Notes: a model not told the origin generated them from the sequence alone. Positions 28,912-38,898 are shown, counted from the stretch's first letter. The stretch is 64,000 bases of DNA from Pseudomonas abietaniphila (GCF_900100795.1 NZ_FNCO01000003.1:434001-498000), one strand, 5' to 3'. Translations and numbers: made by a program.

Positions 28912-30252
28912 CTATTCCAACCCCAGCTTCTTCAACCGATAACGCATCGACCTGAACGTCAGGTTCAAGCGCTGCGCGGCGGCGGTTCGGTTCCAGCGGG
29001 TTTCTTCAAGCGCCTGGAGGATCAGCTTGCGCTCGATGCTTTCGAGGTAGTCCTCCAGGTTGTCGATATCGGCCAGGCTCGGACCGTCTTGCTCGCTGGC
29101 GCTGACGGGCTCTGCGAGGCGCAGGTCGTCGGCGTTGATCTGGTCGTTTTCGCACAGCGTGTAGGCGCGTTCGAGCATGTTCTCCAGCTCGCGAACATTG
29201 CCGGGAAAGCGGTAGCCCTTCAGCGCGGTCAGGGCCTGGGACGTCAACCGCGCAGGCGGTTGGTCAGCACCTTCGGCAAGGCGTTGAAGCACGTTGTTGG
29301 CGATTTCCTCGATGTCTTCGCGGCGCTCGCGCAACGGTGGCACGCGCAGTTCAATCACATTGAGGCGGTAATACAAATCCTGGCGGAAGCGTTGGGCAGC
29401 CACTTCGACGCCGAGGTCTTTGTGGGTGGCGCACAAGACGCGGACGTCCACGACCTGTTCCTGCTGGCCGCCGACGGCACGCACGGATTTTTCCTGGATG
29501 GCCCGCAGCAGCTTGACCTGCATCGCCAGCGGCAGGTCGGCCACTTCATCGAGGAAAAGCGTGCCGCCGTGCGCGGCCTGAAACAGACCGGGTTTGTCTT
29601 CGTGAGCGCCCGTGAAGCTGCCTTTACGGTGGCCGAAAAACTCGCTTTCCATCAGCTCGGTAGGAATCGCCCCGCAGTTGACTGGCACGAACGGTTTGTC
29701 GATGCGCGGGCCTTGTTCGTGAATCAGGCGCGCGACCAGTTCCTTGCCGCTTCCGGACTCGCCGCTGATATAGATCGGCGCCTGGCTGCGCGCCAGTTTG
29801 CCGATCTGCTTGCGCAGCGCCTGCATGGGCGGTGAGTTGCCGAGCAGACGATTGTCGATGCTGTTTTCATTGGAGGGCGAGGCGTGCAGGCGCAATGCGC
29901 TGCCCACCAATTCGCGCAGACGGCCTAAATCCACCGGTTTGGTGAGAAAGTCGAACGCCCCGGCTTTCAGGGCATGGATCGCCGTGTCAACGCTGCCGTG
30001 GGCCGTGATCATCGCCACGGGCACCTGCGTGTGGCGCTTCTGGATATGCTGCACGAGTTCGAGGCCGTTCCCGTCGGGCAGGCGCATGTCGGTCAGGCAC
30101 AGGTCGAAAGGCTCGCGCGCCAGCCAGTCCTGGGCTTCCTTGACGTTGCGCGCGCTGCGCGTGTCCAGTTTCATTCGCCCCAGAGTGATCTCCAGCAATT
30201 CGCGAATGTCCGGCTCATCGTCGACGATCAGGATCTTTTGCCGTTGGCTCAT
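28912..30252 (-). CDS. pilR: PilR sigma-54-dependent response regulator
   Basis: 446 aa from ATG 30252 (MSQRQKILIVDDEPD), two bases after the pilS stop; the frame is open upstream. The receiver domain has phospho-acceptor D55 (LTDMRLP). The AAA+ domain has Walker A GESGSGKE and the sigma-54 contact motif GSFTGA in place of the usual GAFTGA. The C-terminal Fis-type HTH (NRTAAAQRLNLTFRSMRYRL) binds DNA. PilR activates pilA transcription with RNA polymerase-sigma-54; a matching promoter lies upstream of pilA at 62911. Confidence 0.97.
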   Translation of the reverse strand: MSQRQKILIVDDEPDIRELLEITLGRMKLDTRSARNVKEAQDWLAREPFDLCLTDMRLPDGNGLELVQHIQKRHTQVPVAMITAHGSVDTAIHALKAGAFDFLTKPVDLGRLRELVGSALRLHASPSNENSIDNRLLGNSPPMQALRKQIGKLARSQAPIYISGESGSGKELVARLIHEQGPRIDKPFVPVNCGAIPTELMESEFFGHRKGSFTGAHEDKPGLFQAAHGGTLFLDEVADLPLAMQVKLLRAIQEKSVRAVGGQQEQVVDVRVLCATHKDLGVEVAAQRFRQDLYYRLNVIELRVPPLRERREDIEEIANNVLQRLAEGADQPPARLTSQALTALKGYRFPGNVRELENMLERAYTLCENDQINADDLRLAEPVSASEQDGPSLADIDNLEDYLESIERKLILQALEETRWNRTAAAQRLNLTFRSMRYRLKKLGLE

Positions 30253-30254
30253 GT

Positions 30255-31847
30255 TCAACTCAATTTGAACGGATGGGCGAAGGTGATCCGCATGCAGCTG
30301 CCGCCACCTTCCCGTGGTGTGTAATCCAGGTTCGCCTGATTGCTTTCGCACAACTCACGCGAAAGGTACAAGCCCAGGCCGGTTCCTTTGCTTTCGGTGG
30401 TGAAAAAAGGCTCGAAAATCTTCGTCAGGTGTTCGGTCGCAACGCCGGGACCGTCGTCCAGCACTTCCAGGCTGGGCAACTCGCTGTGTGGATCATGGAA
30501 CAGTTTCAGCCAGACCTGGGCTTTTTCATGCAATTGGCCGCTGTAGCGCAGGCCGTTCTGCACCAGATTGGTCAAGACTTGCTGCAACTGCTCGGCGTCC
30601 ATGCGCGTGGTCAGGGTGCCGTCACCGGTTTCCAGGTGCACAGACTGTTCGGCGGACAGCCGACTGCGCAGGTCACTGACGAAGCGTTCGAGCCACTGCT
30701 TGAGGTCGAGCAGGTGAGGTTCGGTCTGACGTCGGCGAGACAGCTGCAAGACGTTCTCGATCACCAGATTCATCCGTCGCGATTGATCTTGAATGATTTC
30801 ACTGAGACGCCGGTCTGGCCCGCTCAGTTCCTCTGACTCGTGAAGCAGCTGCGCCGCATGGCTGATGGCCCCCAGCGGGTTGCGGATCTCGTGGGCGATG
30901 CCGGCCGTCAGCCTGCCCAGCGCAGCGAGCTTGAGTTGTTGGGCTTGTTGGGAAATCTGCGAAAGGTCGTCGAGAAACACCAGGGTGTGGCGGTGGCTGC
31001 CGCGGGTCAGGGCAATGAAGCCCGGACGCAGCACCGGGCCGATTGCCGACGTGGTCATGCTGCGCGACGCCATGGAAGGGTTGATCAACCATTGGCGCAA
31101 GCGCTCGACCAACTGAGGTGAATACGGATCGATGACTTCACCCAGCAGGTGCTGATGGCCCAGCAAGGTCAACGCGCTCTGGTTGGCGAGCAGCACCTGG
31201 CGGTTCGAATCGAGCACCAGAATGCCTGTGCGCATGCGCTGCAGGATCAGGGCGTTGAGCTGTTCCAGGTTATCGACATCGGCTGCACGCTTCTCTGCGA
31301 TGTCTTCGCTGACCTGCAGTCGACGGGCCAGCGTTTGAACCAGCAGCGCGGCCGCAAAACACAAGGCGCCGAGCGAACCCGCCTGGACGAAGTGATTGGC
31401 TGCCGCAGGCTGGTGGTAACTGATGAAGAAGGTCAGGTAGATGATGCCGATGGCTGACACGGCGGCAATCAACAGCCCGCTGCGCTGGCGCAACAGCACG
31501 TTGCTGATGGCCACCGAGGCCACAATCAGGTTGCCGATGCCGCTCGGGGCGCCACCTCCGGCATAGAACAAAGCGCACAGTGTCAGCGCGTCAGCCATGG
31601 CCAGCGTGAACAGCTGCCCCTGACGGCTGGGTCGCTCAAGCAGTACGACCACAAGGATATTGAAGACCAGGTACAGCCAGCAGCCCGTGCGGAACAGTTC
31701 GATGTCGGCCAACTGAAGCAGTTCGGCGTCCATGCTGCTGGAAATCAACAGCACCAGCAGAATGCCGATGCTCAGACGGTAGAGGTGATAGAGACGCAGA
31801 ATGCGCTGGGCCTGTGGGGTCGCCAGCGACAGGGTTTCAGCGGTCAC
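30255..31847 (-). CDS. pilS: PilS sensor histidine kinase
   Basis: 530 aa. Six hydrophobic segments occur in residues 1-180, then a PAS-like linker (RTGILVLDSNRQVLLANQSAL) and a kinase core. The core has H-box AHEIRNPLGAI with the phospho-acceptor His at about 319, N-box NLVQNGLRYS and G-box DDGPGVATEHL and GTGLGLYL. PilS phosphorylates PilR; in P. aeruginosa it also senses PilA in the membrane. The start overlaps the PP0621-like gene by 11 bases. Confidence 0.96.
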   Translation of the reverse strand: MTAETLSLATPQAQRILRLYHLYRLSIGILLVLLISSSMDAELLQLADIELFRTGCWLYLVFNILVVVLLERPSRQGQLFTLAMADALTLCALFYAGGGAPSGIGNLIVASVAISNVLLRQRSGLLIAAVSAIGIIYLTFFISYHQPAAANHFVQAGSLGALCFAAALLVQTLARRLQVSEDIAEKRAADVDNLEQLNALILQRMRTGILVLDSNRQVLLANQSALTLLGHQHLLGEVIDPYSPQLVERLRQWLINPSMASRSMTTSAIGPVLRPGFIALTRGSHRHTLVFLDDLSQISQQAQQLKLAALGRLTAGIAHEIRNPLGAISHAAQLLHESEELSGPDRRLSEIIQDQSRRMNLVIENVLQLSRRRQTEPHLLDLKQWLERFVSDLRSRLSAEQSVHLETGDGTLTTRMDAEQLQQVLTNLVQNGLRYSGQLHEKAQVWLKLFHDPHSELPSLEVLDDGPGVATEHLTKIFEPFFTTESKGTGLGLYLSRELCESNQANLDYTPREGGGSCMRITFAHPFKLS

Positions 31848-32076
31848 GTGCAGCAGGGCCCTGTAGGCGGTGCGCTTCGGTGCAATACCATTGGAGACCC
31901 TGGCTCAGTGCGCGGTCGCGTGGAACATGCACGCCACACTGCGCGCAACGCACCATTGGCGCGGCGTCGAGCTCCGGTGCTGCGGGTTTCGAGCGTGTGG
32001 CGGGGCCTTTGGTCGCGCGTTTGAACAACCAGACAATCGCCATGATCAAGGCGATCCACATAATCAAGCGAATCAT
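31837..32076 (-). CDS. PP0621-family small membrane protein with CxxC
   Basis: 79 aa. One N-terminal membrane segment (MIRLIMWIALIMAIVWLF) is followed by a basic linker and a C-terminal part with CAQCGVHV and YCTEAH, a likely metal- or thiol-binding pair. This matches the family annotated PP0621 in Pseudomonas, of unknown function. It precedes pilS and overlaps its start, so it may be co-transcribed with pilSR. Confidence 0.82.
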   Translation of the reverse strand: MIRLIMWIALIMAIVWLFKRATKGPATRSKPAAPELDAAPMVRCAQCGVHVPRDRALSQGLQWYCTEAHRLQGPAARDR

Positions 32077-32178
32077 GTCTACCAGCTTATGAAGTGAAGA
32101 TGCCGCAGTGTAGCCAAGGCGTTGTCAGCCGCACAGTGACCTGCGCCGATTCAGGCTGTCGGAAAACTGACTGAAATA

Positions 32179-32206
32179 AAAAAGAGGCCTCAAAGGGCCT
32201 CTTTTT
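32179..32206. terminator. Terminator of bamD
   Basis: AAAAAGAGGCC (32179-32189) and GGCCTCTTTTT (32196-32206) make an 11-bp stem with A and T runs. It lies 22 bases past the bamD stop and could also act in the other direction. Confidence 0.9.
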
Positions 32207-32228
32207 GACGTTCGAACCGCGACCGTGA

Positions 32229-33251
32229 TCAGTCGAAGACGCCGAAGGTCATGTAGCTGAAGATCGAACGGCTTTTTGGCGTGCCGTCATCATCTTCGTT
32301 CTTCTTGTCGGCTTCGTCCGGCTGGTTCTCAGGCAGCAAGTCGGCCGGGATGGCTTCCTTGGCGTCCTGATATTGCTTGATCACGTCCTGGTTGGCGCGG
32401 GTTTCTCCCGGCGGCAGAGGCGGACGGCTTTCGATCAGGCCCAGCGTCGCTTTCGACAGCCACGAGCGGTTGTCTGGATCGGGTGTGCGAGGCTCGAACT
32501 TGCCATCAGCCAGTTGCGGGAAGTCCGGGTAGTTGGTTTTCAGAACTTGCAGGCTGGTGTCCGCCAGGTCGTTCAGTTGCAGGCGCTGATACGCTTCGAC
32601 CATGACCGCAAGACCGTCCGGAACCGAAGGGGTCTCCTGGAAGTTTTCAACCACGTAACGGCCACGGTTCGCCGCTGCGACGTAGGCCTGGCGGGTCAGG
32701 TAGTAGTCGGCCACATGAATTTCGTACGCCGCCAGCAGGTTGCGCAGATAGATCATGCGCTGCTTGGCGTCAGGCGCGTAGCGGCTGTTCGGGTAGCGGC
32801 TGGTCAACTGGGCGAACTCGTTATACGAGTCACGCGCAGCACCCGGATCACGCTTGGTCTGATCCAGCGGCAGGAAGCGCGCGATGATGCCCACGTCCTG
32901 GTCGAACGACGTCAGGCCCTTGAGGTAGTAGGCATAGTCGACGTTCGGGTGCTGCGGATGCAGACGAATGAAGCGCTCGGCGGCGGTCTTCGCAGCCTCG
33001 GGCTCGCCATTCTTGTAGTTGGCGTAGATCAGCTCCAGCTGCGCCTGGTCGGCATAGCGACCGAACGGGTAGCGGGATTCCAGCGCTTTGAGTTTTTCGG
33101 TCGCGCTGTTGTAACTGTTGTTGTCCAGATCGGCCTGCGCCTGCTGGTACAGCTCGACTTCACTGAGGTTTTCGTCGATGACTTCTTTCTTCGAAGAACA
33201 GGCAGCGGTAAGTCCGAGGATGGCTATCAGCAGCAGGTGTTTCACTTGCAT
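32229..33251 (-). CDS. bamD: Outer-membrane assembly factor BamD (ComL), lipoprotein
   Basis: 340 aa from ATG 33251 ([14 protein letters not shown]), with the lipobox LTAAC and an N-acyl Cys at residue 18. Five TPR repeats ([32 protein letters not shown] and following) form the BamA-binding scaffold. BamD is an essential part of the outer-membrane protein insertion machine. The acidic C-terminal tail ([13 protein letters not shown], then [12 protein letters not shown]) is longer than in E. coli (about 245 aa) but usual for Pseudomonas. It is divergent from rluD. Confidence 0.96.
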   Translation of the reverse strand: MQVKHLLLIAILGLTAACSSKKEVIDENLSEVELYQQAQADLDNNSYNSATEKLKALESRYPFGRYADQAQLELIYANYKNGEPEAAKTAAERFIRLHPQHPNVDYAYYLKGLTSFDQDVGIIARFLPLDQTKRDPGAARDSYNEFAQLTSRYPNSRYAPDAKQRMIYLRNLLAAYEIHVADYYLTRQAYVAAANRGRYVVENFQETPSVPDGLAVMVEAYQRLQLNDLADTSLQVLKTNYPDFPQLADGKFEPRTPDPDNRSWLSKATLGLIESRPPLPPGETRANQDVIKQYQDAKEAIPADLLPENQPDEADKKNEDDDGTPKSRSIFSYMTFGVFD

Positions 33252-33402
33252 GGCGGCTTGCGTCCCTATAACGGCCTGCTGTCTTGCGCAGGACCGTCCT
33301 GTTATGATGGGCGCCCCGTGGAACCCCCGGGACAAAAGACGCCGTATTTAACCACAAGCGCACAGCCGAAACCAAAGGCCAGTGCCACCTCCTAGTTTGA
33401 GC

Positions 33403-34365
33403 ATGTCTGAGATCATAGAACTCCGCGCAGAGGTGCCGTCCGAATTGGGCGGTCAACGCCTCGACCAAGTCGCCGCCCAACTCTTCGACGAGCACTCGCG
33501 CTCGCGCCTTTCCGCCTGGATCAAAGACGGCCGCCTGACTGTGGACGGAGGCGTTCTGCGCCCGCGTGACATCGTGCATGGCGGTGCCGTGCTGGTCCTC
33601 AAAGCCGAGCAAGAGGCTCAGGGCGAGTGGGTCGCGCAGGACATCGAGCTGGATATCGTCTACGAAGACGACCAGATTCTGGTGATCAACAAACCGGCCG
33701 GGCTGGTTGTCCACCCGGCCGCCGGTCATGCCGACGGCACGCTGCTCAATGCCTTGCTGCACCACGTGCCGGACATCATCAATGTCCCGCGTGCCGGCAT
33801 CGTGCACCGTCTGGACAAGGACACCACCGGATTGATGGTGGTCGCCAAGACCCTTCAGGCGCAGACCCAGCTGGTCACTCAGCTGCAAAACCGCAGCGTC
33901 AGCCGCATTTATGAGTGCATCGTGATCGGTGTCGTGACGGCCGGTGGCAAGATCAACGCACCGATCGGCCGTCATGGCCAGCAGCGTCAACGCATGGCCG
34001 TGATGGAAGGCGGCAAGCCTGCGGTCAGCCATTACCGCGTTCTGGAGCGTTTTCGTTCCCATACGCATGTCCGGGTCAAGCTGGAAACCGGCCGTACGCA
34101 CCAGATTCGTGTGCACATGGCGCACATCAACTTTCCGTTGGTCGGTGATCCGGCCTACGGCGGTCGCTTCCGCATTCCGCCAGCGGCCAGCGTCACGATG
34201 GTCGAGTCGTTGAAGCATTTTCCGCGTCAGGCGCTGCATGCGCGTTTCCTGGAACTGGATCATCCGACGACCGGTCAGCGAATGAGCTGGGAATCGGCGT
34301 TGCCGGATGATTTTGTCTGGCTGCTGTCGCTGCTCAAGCAAGACCGTGAGGCATTCATCGGATGA
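33403..34365 (+). CDS. rluD: 23S rRNA pseudouridine synthase RluD
   Basis: 320 aa from ATG 33403 (MSEIIELRAEVP); a GTG seven codons upstream is also in frame. An N-terminal S4 RNA-binding domain (GQRLDQVAAQL, SRLSAWIKDGRLTVDG) is followed by the RluA-type catalytic domain with HRLDKDTTGLMVVAKT, whose Asp is the catalytic nucleophile. RluD modifies U1911, U1915 and U1917 of helix 69 (E. coli numbering), needed for 50S maturation. It overlaps pgeF by ATGA. Confidence 0.96.
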   Translation: MSEIIELRAEVPSELGGQRLDQVAAQLFDEHSRSRLSAWIKDGRLTVDGGVLRPRDIVHGGAVLVLKAEQEAQGEWVAQDIELDIVYEDDQILVINKPAGLVVHPAAGHADGTLLNALLHHVPDIINVPRAGIVHRLDKDTTGLMVVAKTLQAQTQLVTQLQNRSVSRIYECIVIGVVTAGGKINAPIGRHGQQRQRMAVMEGGKPAVSHYRVLERFRSHTHVRVKLETGRTHQIRVHMAHINFPLVGDPAYGGRFRIPPAASVTMVESLKHFPRQALHARFLELDHPTTGQRMSWESALPDDFVWLLSLLKQDREAFIG

Positions 34366-35102
34366 GCGAATTCGTGGCGGACTGGCTGATTCCCGACTGG
34401 CCTGCGCCGGCGGGCATCAAGGCGTGCGTCACGACTCGCGCGGGCGGCATAAGCATTGCCCCGTTCGACCGTTTCAATCTGGGTGATCACGTCGACGACG
34501 ATCCGGCAGCCGTTGCGCATAACCGTGCGCTGCTGACCTCGCGTCTGCACACCCAGCCTGCCTGGCTCAAGCAGGTTCATGGCATCGATGTCGTCGAAGC
34601 GTCACCCGCCGAGGTGCAGCAGGCCGATGCCAGCTGGAGCCAGACGCCGGGCGTTGCCTGCACCATCATGACCGCGGATTGCCTGCCCGCTCTGTTCTGC
34701 AACCGCCAAGGCACCCAGGTGGCGGCGGCGCACGCGGGTTGGCGCGGGTTGGCCGCAGGCGTGCTGGAAGCGGCGGTCGACAGCTTTGCCGATGCGCCTT
34801 CCGAGATTCTGGTCTGGCTAGGCCCAGCCATCGGCCCGCAGGCCTTCGAAGTGGGACCGGAAGTCCGCGACGCTTTTATCGCCACGCACCCTGAAACCAT
34901 CGAAGCCTTCGTGCCCAGCGTCAACGCGGGCAAATTCATGGCCGATATCTACCAGCTGGCGCGTTTGCGTCTGGCGGCCCATGGCGTGACAGCGGTGTAC
35001 GGCGGTGGTTTGTCGACCTATAACGACGAGCGCTTCTTCTCCTACCGCCGCGGTGCGCGCACCGGCCGGTTTGCTTCTTTGGTGTGGATCGACGCAGTCT
35101 GA
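34362..35102 (+). CDS. pgeF: Peptidoglycan editing factor PgeF (YfiH, laccase-domain)
   Basis: 246 aa DUF152/laccase-domain protein. The metal ligands are visible: QVHGIDV, TADCLPAL and AAHAGWRG (His, Cys, His). The family hydrolyses or phosphorolyses purine nucleosides in vitro. In E. coli YfiH is proposed to prevent misincorporation into peptidoglycan precursors. It overlaps rluD by 4 bases (ATGA), the standard arrangement. A REP element follows directly after its stop. Confidence 0.93.
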   Translation: MSEFVADWLIPDWPAPAGIKACVTTRAGGISIAPFDRFNLGDHVDDDPAAVAHNRALLTSRLHTQPAWLKQVHGIDVVEASPAEVQQADASWSQTPGVACTIMTADCLPALFCNRQGTQVAAAHAGWRGLAAGVLEAAVDSFADAPSEILVWLGPAIGPQAFEVGPEVRDAFIATHPETIEAFVPSVNAGKFMADIYQLARLRLAAHGVTAVYGGGLSTYNDERFFSYRRGARTGRFASLVWIDAV

Positions 35103-35111
35103 AATGTTCTT

Positions 35112-35201
35112 TGTAGGAGCGCGCTTGCCCGCGATCGCGCTGTTTCAGGCGGCCGATCCATGTGCAGACAGATCGCGATCGCGGGCAAGCGCGCTTCTAC
35201 A
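35112..35201. repeat. REP-type inverted repeat, second family
   Basis: TGTAGGAGCGCGCTTGCCCG starts the left arm and GCAAGCGCGCTTCTACA ends the right arm, each extended by a GCGATCGCG core, so about 28 bp can pair. It lies between pgeF and the clpB promoter. Confidence 0.85.
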
Positions 35202-35270
35202 GATTCCGCTTTGCGAACACACCTAATCCTCGTTCGCCAGCTAATGTTGATCTGTGTCAAGCATCCACCG

Positions 35271-35298
35271 CTTGAATCCTGTTCAATCGGCCGCATCT
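35271..35298 (+). promoter_or_regulatory. Heat-shock (sigma-32) promoter of clpB
   Basis: CTTGAA (35271-35276), 14-base spacer and CCGCATCT (35291-35298) match the sigma-32 consensus CTTGAA-N11-16-CCCCATNT with one mismatch. It lies about 75 bases upstream of the clpB start. Confidence 0.82.
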
Positions 35299-35372
35299 AG
35301 TGGGCTATCTGGCAGGTTTTCTTTATTAAGGTGTGTTCATTGCTCCGGCCTGCCCATTTAGGAAGGTGACCA

Positions 35373-37937
35373 ATGCGTATTGACCGTTTAACCAGCAAAT
35401 TACAGCTCGCTTTATCCGATTCTCAGTCCCTGGCGGTGGGTATGGACCATCCCGCCATCGAGCCTGCGCACCTCATGCAGGCATTGCTTGAGCAGCAGGG
35501 TGGGTCGATCAAACCCCTGTTGCTGCAAGTCGGCTTCGATATCAACAGCCTGCGCAAGGCGTTGAGCAAGGAGCTTGATCAACTGCCAAAAATTCAGAAC
35601 CCGACCGGCGACGTGAACATGTCCCAGGACCTGGCGCGCCTGCTCAACCAGGCCGACCGGCTGGCGCAACAAAAAGGCGATCAGTTCATCTCCAGCGAAC
35701 TGGTGCTGCTCGCGGCGATGGATGAAAACAGCAAGCTCGGCAAATTGCTGCTCGGGCAGGGCGTCAGCAAAAAGGCATTGGAAAACGCCATCAGCAACCT
35801 GCGCGGCGGCGATGCTGTCAACGATCCGAATGCCGAAGAATCCCGGCAGGCGCTGGACAAATACACCGTCGACCTGACCAAGCGCGCCGAAGAAGGCAAG
35901 CTCGATCCAGTGATCGGCCGTGACGACGAAATCCGTCGGACCATCCAGGTGCTGCAACGCCGGACCAAGAACAACCCGGTTCTGATCGGTGAACCCGGTG
36001 TCGGTAAGACTGCTATCGCTGAAGGCCTGGCCCAGCGCATTATCAATGGCGAAGTGCCGGACGGCCTGAAAGGCAAGCGCCTGCTGTCGCTGGACATGGG
36101 CGCGCTGATTGCGGGTGCCAAGTTCCGCGGCGAGTTCGAGGAGCGGCTGAAAGGGTTGCTGAACGAGCTGTCGAAGCAGGAAGGGCAGATCATTCTGTTC
36201 ATCGACGAATTGCACACCATGGTCGGCGCAGGCAAGGCCGAAGGCTCGATGGACGCCGGCAACATGCTCAAGCCCGCCCTGGCGCGTGGAGAGCTGCACT
36301 GCGTGGGCGCCACGACCCTCAACGAGTACCGCCAATATATAGAGAAGGATGCCGCCCTTGAGCGTCGCTTTCAAAAAGTGCTGGTGGACGAGCCGAGCGA
36401 AGAGGACACCATCGCGATCCTGCGTGGCCTGAAAGAACGCTACGAAGTTCACCACAAGGTGGCGATCACGGACGGCGCGATCATCGCGGCCGCCAAGCTC
36501 AGCCATCGTTACATCACGGATCGCCAGTTGCCGGACAAGGCCATCGACCTGATCGACGAAGCGGCCAGCCGCATTCGCATGGAAATCGACTCCAAGCCCG
36601 AAGTGCTGGATCGTCTTGAGCGTCGCTTGATTCAGCTGAAGGTTGAATCTCAGGCGTTGAAGAAAGAAGACGACGAGGCGGCGATCAAGCGCCTGGAGAA
36701 ACTTCAGGAAGAAATCGAACGCCTGGAGCGTGAGTACGCCGATCTGGAAGAAATCTGGACCTCGGAAAAAGCCGAAGTGACAGGGTCCGCGCAGATCCAG
36801 CAAAAAATCGAGCAGTCGCGTCAGGAACTGGAAGCCGCACGTCGTCGTGGCGATCTGAATCGCATGGCCGAATTGCAGTACGGGGTCATCCCGGATCTGG
36901 AACGCAGCCTGCAAATGGTCGACCAGCACGGCAAACCTGAGAACCAGTTGCTGCGCAGCAAGGTGACCGAGGAAGAAATCGCCGAAGTCGTTTCGAAGTG
37001 GACCGGCATTCCCGTGTCGAAAATGCTCGAGGGCGAGCGCGACAAACTGCTGAAAATGGAAAGCCTTCTGCACGAACGTGTGATCGGCCAGGACGAAGCG
37101 GTGGTGGCCGTGGCCAACGCCGTGCGCCGTTCGCGCGCCGGGCTGTCCGACCCGAATCGCCCGAGCGGTTCGTTCATGTTCCTCGGCCCGACCGGTGTGG
37201 GTAAGACCGAGTTGTGCAAGGCACTGGCCGAATTCCTGTTCGACACCGAAGAGGCCATGGTCCGCATCGACATGTCCGAGTTCATGGAGAAACATTCCGT
37301 GGCCCGTCTGATCGGTGCGCCTCCGGGATACGTCGGTTATGAAGAGGGCGGTTACCTGACCGAGGCGGTACGTCGCAAGCCGTACTCGGTGATCCTCCTG
37401 GATGAAGTCGAGAAGGCGCACCCGGATGTCTTCAATATCCTGCTGCAGGTGCTGGAGGACGGTCGCCTGACCGACAGCCACGGGCGTACGGTCGACTTCC
37501 GTAACACAGTGATCGTCATGACCTCGAACCTGGGGTCGGCACGCATTCAGGAACTGGTGGGTGACCGCGAAGCTCAGCGTGCGGCGGTGATGGATGCCCT
37601 GACGTCGCATTTCCGTCCGGAGTTCATCAACCGGGTCGACGAGGTCGTGATCTTCGAGCCTCTGGCACGTGAGCAGATCGCTGGCATCACGGAAATTCAG
37701 TTGGGTCGCCTGCGTCAGCGCCTGGCGGAGCGGGACCTGCGTCTGGAGCTGGCACCTGAAGCCATGGACAAGCTGATCGCCGTGGGTTACGACCCGGTGT
37801 ACGGCGCACGGCCGTTGAAGCGCGCGATTCAACGCTGGATCGAAAACCCGTTGGCTCAGTTGATCCTGTCTGGCAGCTTCATGCCCGGCACCAGCATCAG
37901 AGGCACGGTGGTGGACGACGAAATCGCTTTCGTCTGA
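35373..37937 (+). CDS. clpB: ATP-dependent disaggregase ClpB
   Basis: 854 aa, the full family length. An N-terminal Clp domain is followed by NBD1 with Walker A GEPGVGKT (residues 206-213), a coiled-coil middle domain rich in Glu/Lys/Arg (about 405-525), and NBD2 with Walker A GPTGVGKT (about 605-612). ClpB cooperates with DnaK to dissolve aggregates. GGAAGG precedes the ATG, a sigma-32-like promoter lies upstream, and a strong terminator follows. It lies beside the tRNA cluster as in P. aeruginosa. Confidence 0.98.
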   Translation: MRIDRLTSKLQLALSDSQSLAVGMDHPAIEPAHLMQALLEQQGGSIKPLLLQVGFDINSLRKALSKELDQLPKIQNPTGDVNMSQDLARLLNQADRLAQQKGDQFISSELVLLAAMDENSKLGKLLLGQGVSKKALENAISNLRGGDAVNDPNAEESRQALDKYTVDLTKRAEEGKLDPVIGRDDEIRRTIQVLQRRTKNNPVLIGEPGVGKTAIAEGLAQRIINGEVPDGLKGKRLLSLDMGALIAGAKFRGEFEERLKGLLNELSKQEGQIILFIDELHTMVGAGKAEGSMDAGNMLKPALARGELHCVGATTLNEYRQYIEKDAALERRFQKVLVDEPSEEDTIAILRGLKERYEVHHKVAITDGAIIAAAKLSHRYITDRQLPDKAIDLIDEAASRIRMEIDSKPEVLDRLERRLIQLKVESQALKKEDDEAAIKRLEKLQEEIERLEREYADLEEIWTSEKAEVTGSAQIQQKIEQSRQELEAARRRGDLNRMAELQYGVIPDLERSLQMVDQHGKPENQLLRSKVTEEEIAEVVSKWTGIPVSKMLEGERDKLLKMESLLHERVIGQDEAVVAVANAVRRSRAGLSDPNRPSGSFMFLGPTGVGKTELCKALAEFLFDTEEAMVRIDMSEFMEKHSVARLIGAPPGYVGYEEGGYLTEAVRRKPYSVILLDEVEKAHPDVFNILLQVLEDGRLTDSHGRTVDFRNTVIVMTSNLGSARIQELVGDREAQRAAVMDALTSHFRPEFINRVDEVVIFEPLAREQIAGITEIQLGRLRQRLAERDLRLELAPEAMDKLIAVGYDPVYGARPLKRAIQRWIENPLAQLILSGSFMPGTSIRGTVVDDEIAFV

Positions 37938-37967
37938 TCTGCTGCTTTCTATATAGAAGGTGCATGG

Positions 37968-37993
37968 GGGCGCTCCGGGTGAGCGCCCTTTTT
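37968..37993 (+). terminator. Terminator of clpB
   Basis: GGGCGCTC (37968-37975) pairs with GAGCGCCC (37981-37988), followed by TTTTT. Confidence 0.9.
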
Positions 37994-38094
37994 AATGCGC
38001 GGGTGGTTTTGCCCTTCGACTGCCTGATTTTCGGGCTCGGGAGGCGTTCTCGAAAAAAAGTTGCAAATCATTGTCTTAAAAGCAATTTGGAGGG

Positions 38095-38122
38095 TTGACA
38101 GGTGTTTCTGGGAATGTAGAAT
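38095..38122 (+). promoter_or_regulatory. Sigma-70 promoter of the tRNA cluster
   Basis: TTGACA (38095-38100), 16-base spacer and TAGAAT (38117-38122) are followed by the GC-rich discriminator AGCGCGCC, the form expected for stringently controlled stable-RNA genes. About 150 bases of leader follow before the first tRNA. Confidence 0.82.
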
Positions 38123-38277
38123 AGCGCGCCTCAGAGACGTGAACGCAGCGATGCAGGCAGGTCGAAGAGGCTGAAAATGCAGTAGATTCAGGGTTGTAAG
38201 TGCGGGATTCGTTTCGCAAAGAAGTACTGAATTTGTTGTGTTGAAGTGCGTCAAACGCTGCATCTGGAAATTGAAAT

Positions 38278-38353
38278 TCCGTGATAGCTCAGTCGGTAGA
38301 GCAAATGACTGTTAATCATTGGGTCCCAGGTTCGAGTCCTGGTCACGGAGCCA
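38278..38353 (+). tRNA. tRNA-Asn (GTT)
   Basis: 76 bases with encoded CCA. Acceptor TCCGTGA pairs with TCACGGA, and anticodon GTT lies at 38311-38313. T-arm GGTTCGAGTCC is present. Confidence 0.98.
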
Positions 38354-38373
38354 ATTTCAAGAGGTAGTACCGT

Positions 38374-38450
38374 CGGGGTATAGCGCAGTCCGGTAGCGCG
38401 CCTGCTTTGGGAGCAGGATGTCAGGAGTTCGAATCCCCTTACCCCGACCA
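38374..38450 (+). tRNA. tRNA-Pro (TGG), copy 1
   Basis: 77 bases with encoded CCA, acceptor CGGGGTA, anticodon stem CCTGC-TTTGGGA-GCAGG with anticodon TGG. It is identical to copy 2 at 38627. Confidence 0.98.
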
Positions 38451-38455
38451 TTTTT

Positions 38456-38531
38456 GGGTCGTTAGCTCAGTTGGTAGAGCAGTTGGCTTTTAACCAATTG
38501 GTCGTAGGTTCGAATCCCACACGACCCACCA
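38456..38531 (+). tRNA. tRNA-Lys (TTT)
   Basis: 76 bases with encoded CCA, acceptor GGGTCGT, anticodon TTT at 38489-38491. Confidence 0.98.
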
Positions 38532-38593
38532 TTTTTGACCTGGTTGTTTCGGGTTAAATCTTAGGGAGTGACGCCAGTCGCGTCACCCGCTTG

Positions 38594-38620
38594 AAATACG
38601 CCCCAAGGGGCGTATTTTAG
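38594..38620 (+). terminator. Terminator-like hairpin between tRNA-Lys and tRNA-Pro copy 2
   Basis: AAATACGCCCC (38594-38604) and GGGGCGTATTT (38607-38617) form an 11-bp stem with a 2-base gap and a short T run. The next tRNA starts 10 bases later, leaving no room for a promoter, so it must be leaky or act as a processing hairpin. Confidence 0.65.
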
Positions 38621-38626
38621 TAACAC

Positions 38627-38703
38627 CGGGGTATAGCGCAGTCCGGTAGCGCGCCTGCTTTGGGAGCAGGATGTCAGGAGTTCGAATCCCCTTACCCCGA
38701 CCA
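38627..38703 (+). tRNA. tRNA-Pro (TGG), copy 2
   Basis: 77 bases, base-for-base the same as copy 1 at 38374, with anticodon TGG and encoded CCA. Confidence 0.98.
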
Positions 38704-38766
38704 TTTTCGCCCCAGCAGCATCCGGGCAGAAAATCCGGCAACAGCGCCAAGCGCGTTGAAGCCTAC

Positions 38767-38796
38767 AAAAAAGGCGTCCTTCGGGACGCCTTTTTT
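38767..38796 (+). terminator. Terminator of the tRNA cluster
   Basis: AAAAAAGGCGTCC (38767-38779) pairs with GGACGCCTTTTTT (38784-38796), a strong A/T-flanked stem, 64 bases after the last tRNA. Confidence 0.93.
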
Positions 38797-38898
38797 CGTT
38801 TTCGGGTTCCTGCGTCTCAGCGTTCTTCCCATCCCGCCGCTGATTCAGGCGCCGCCCTAGCGGCACCTAATGATGCAATTGGATGTTCAGGCTGGCGT

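Noticed and set aside
35412..37832. An 806-codon open frame antisense to clpB
   Set aside because: Mirror frame of a highly expressed GC-rich gene, with no start signal or domain. clpB has its own heat-shock promoter.
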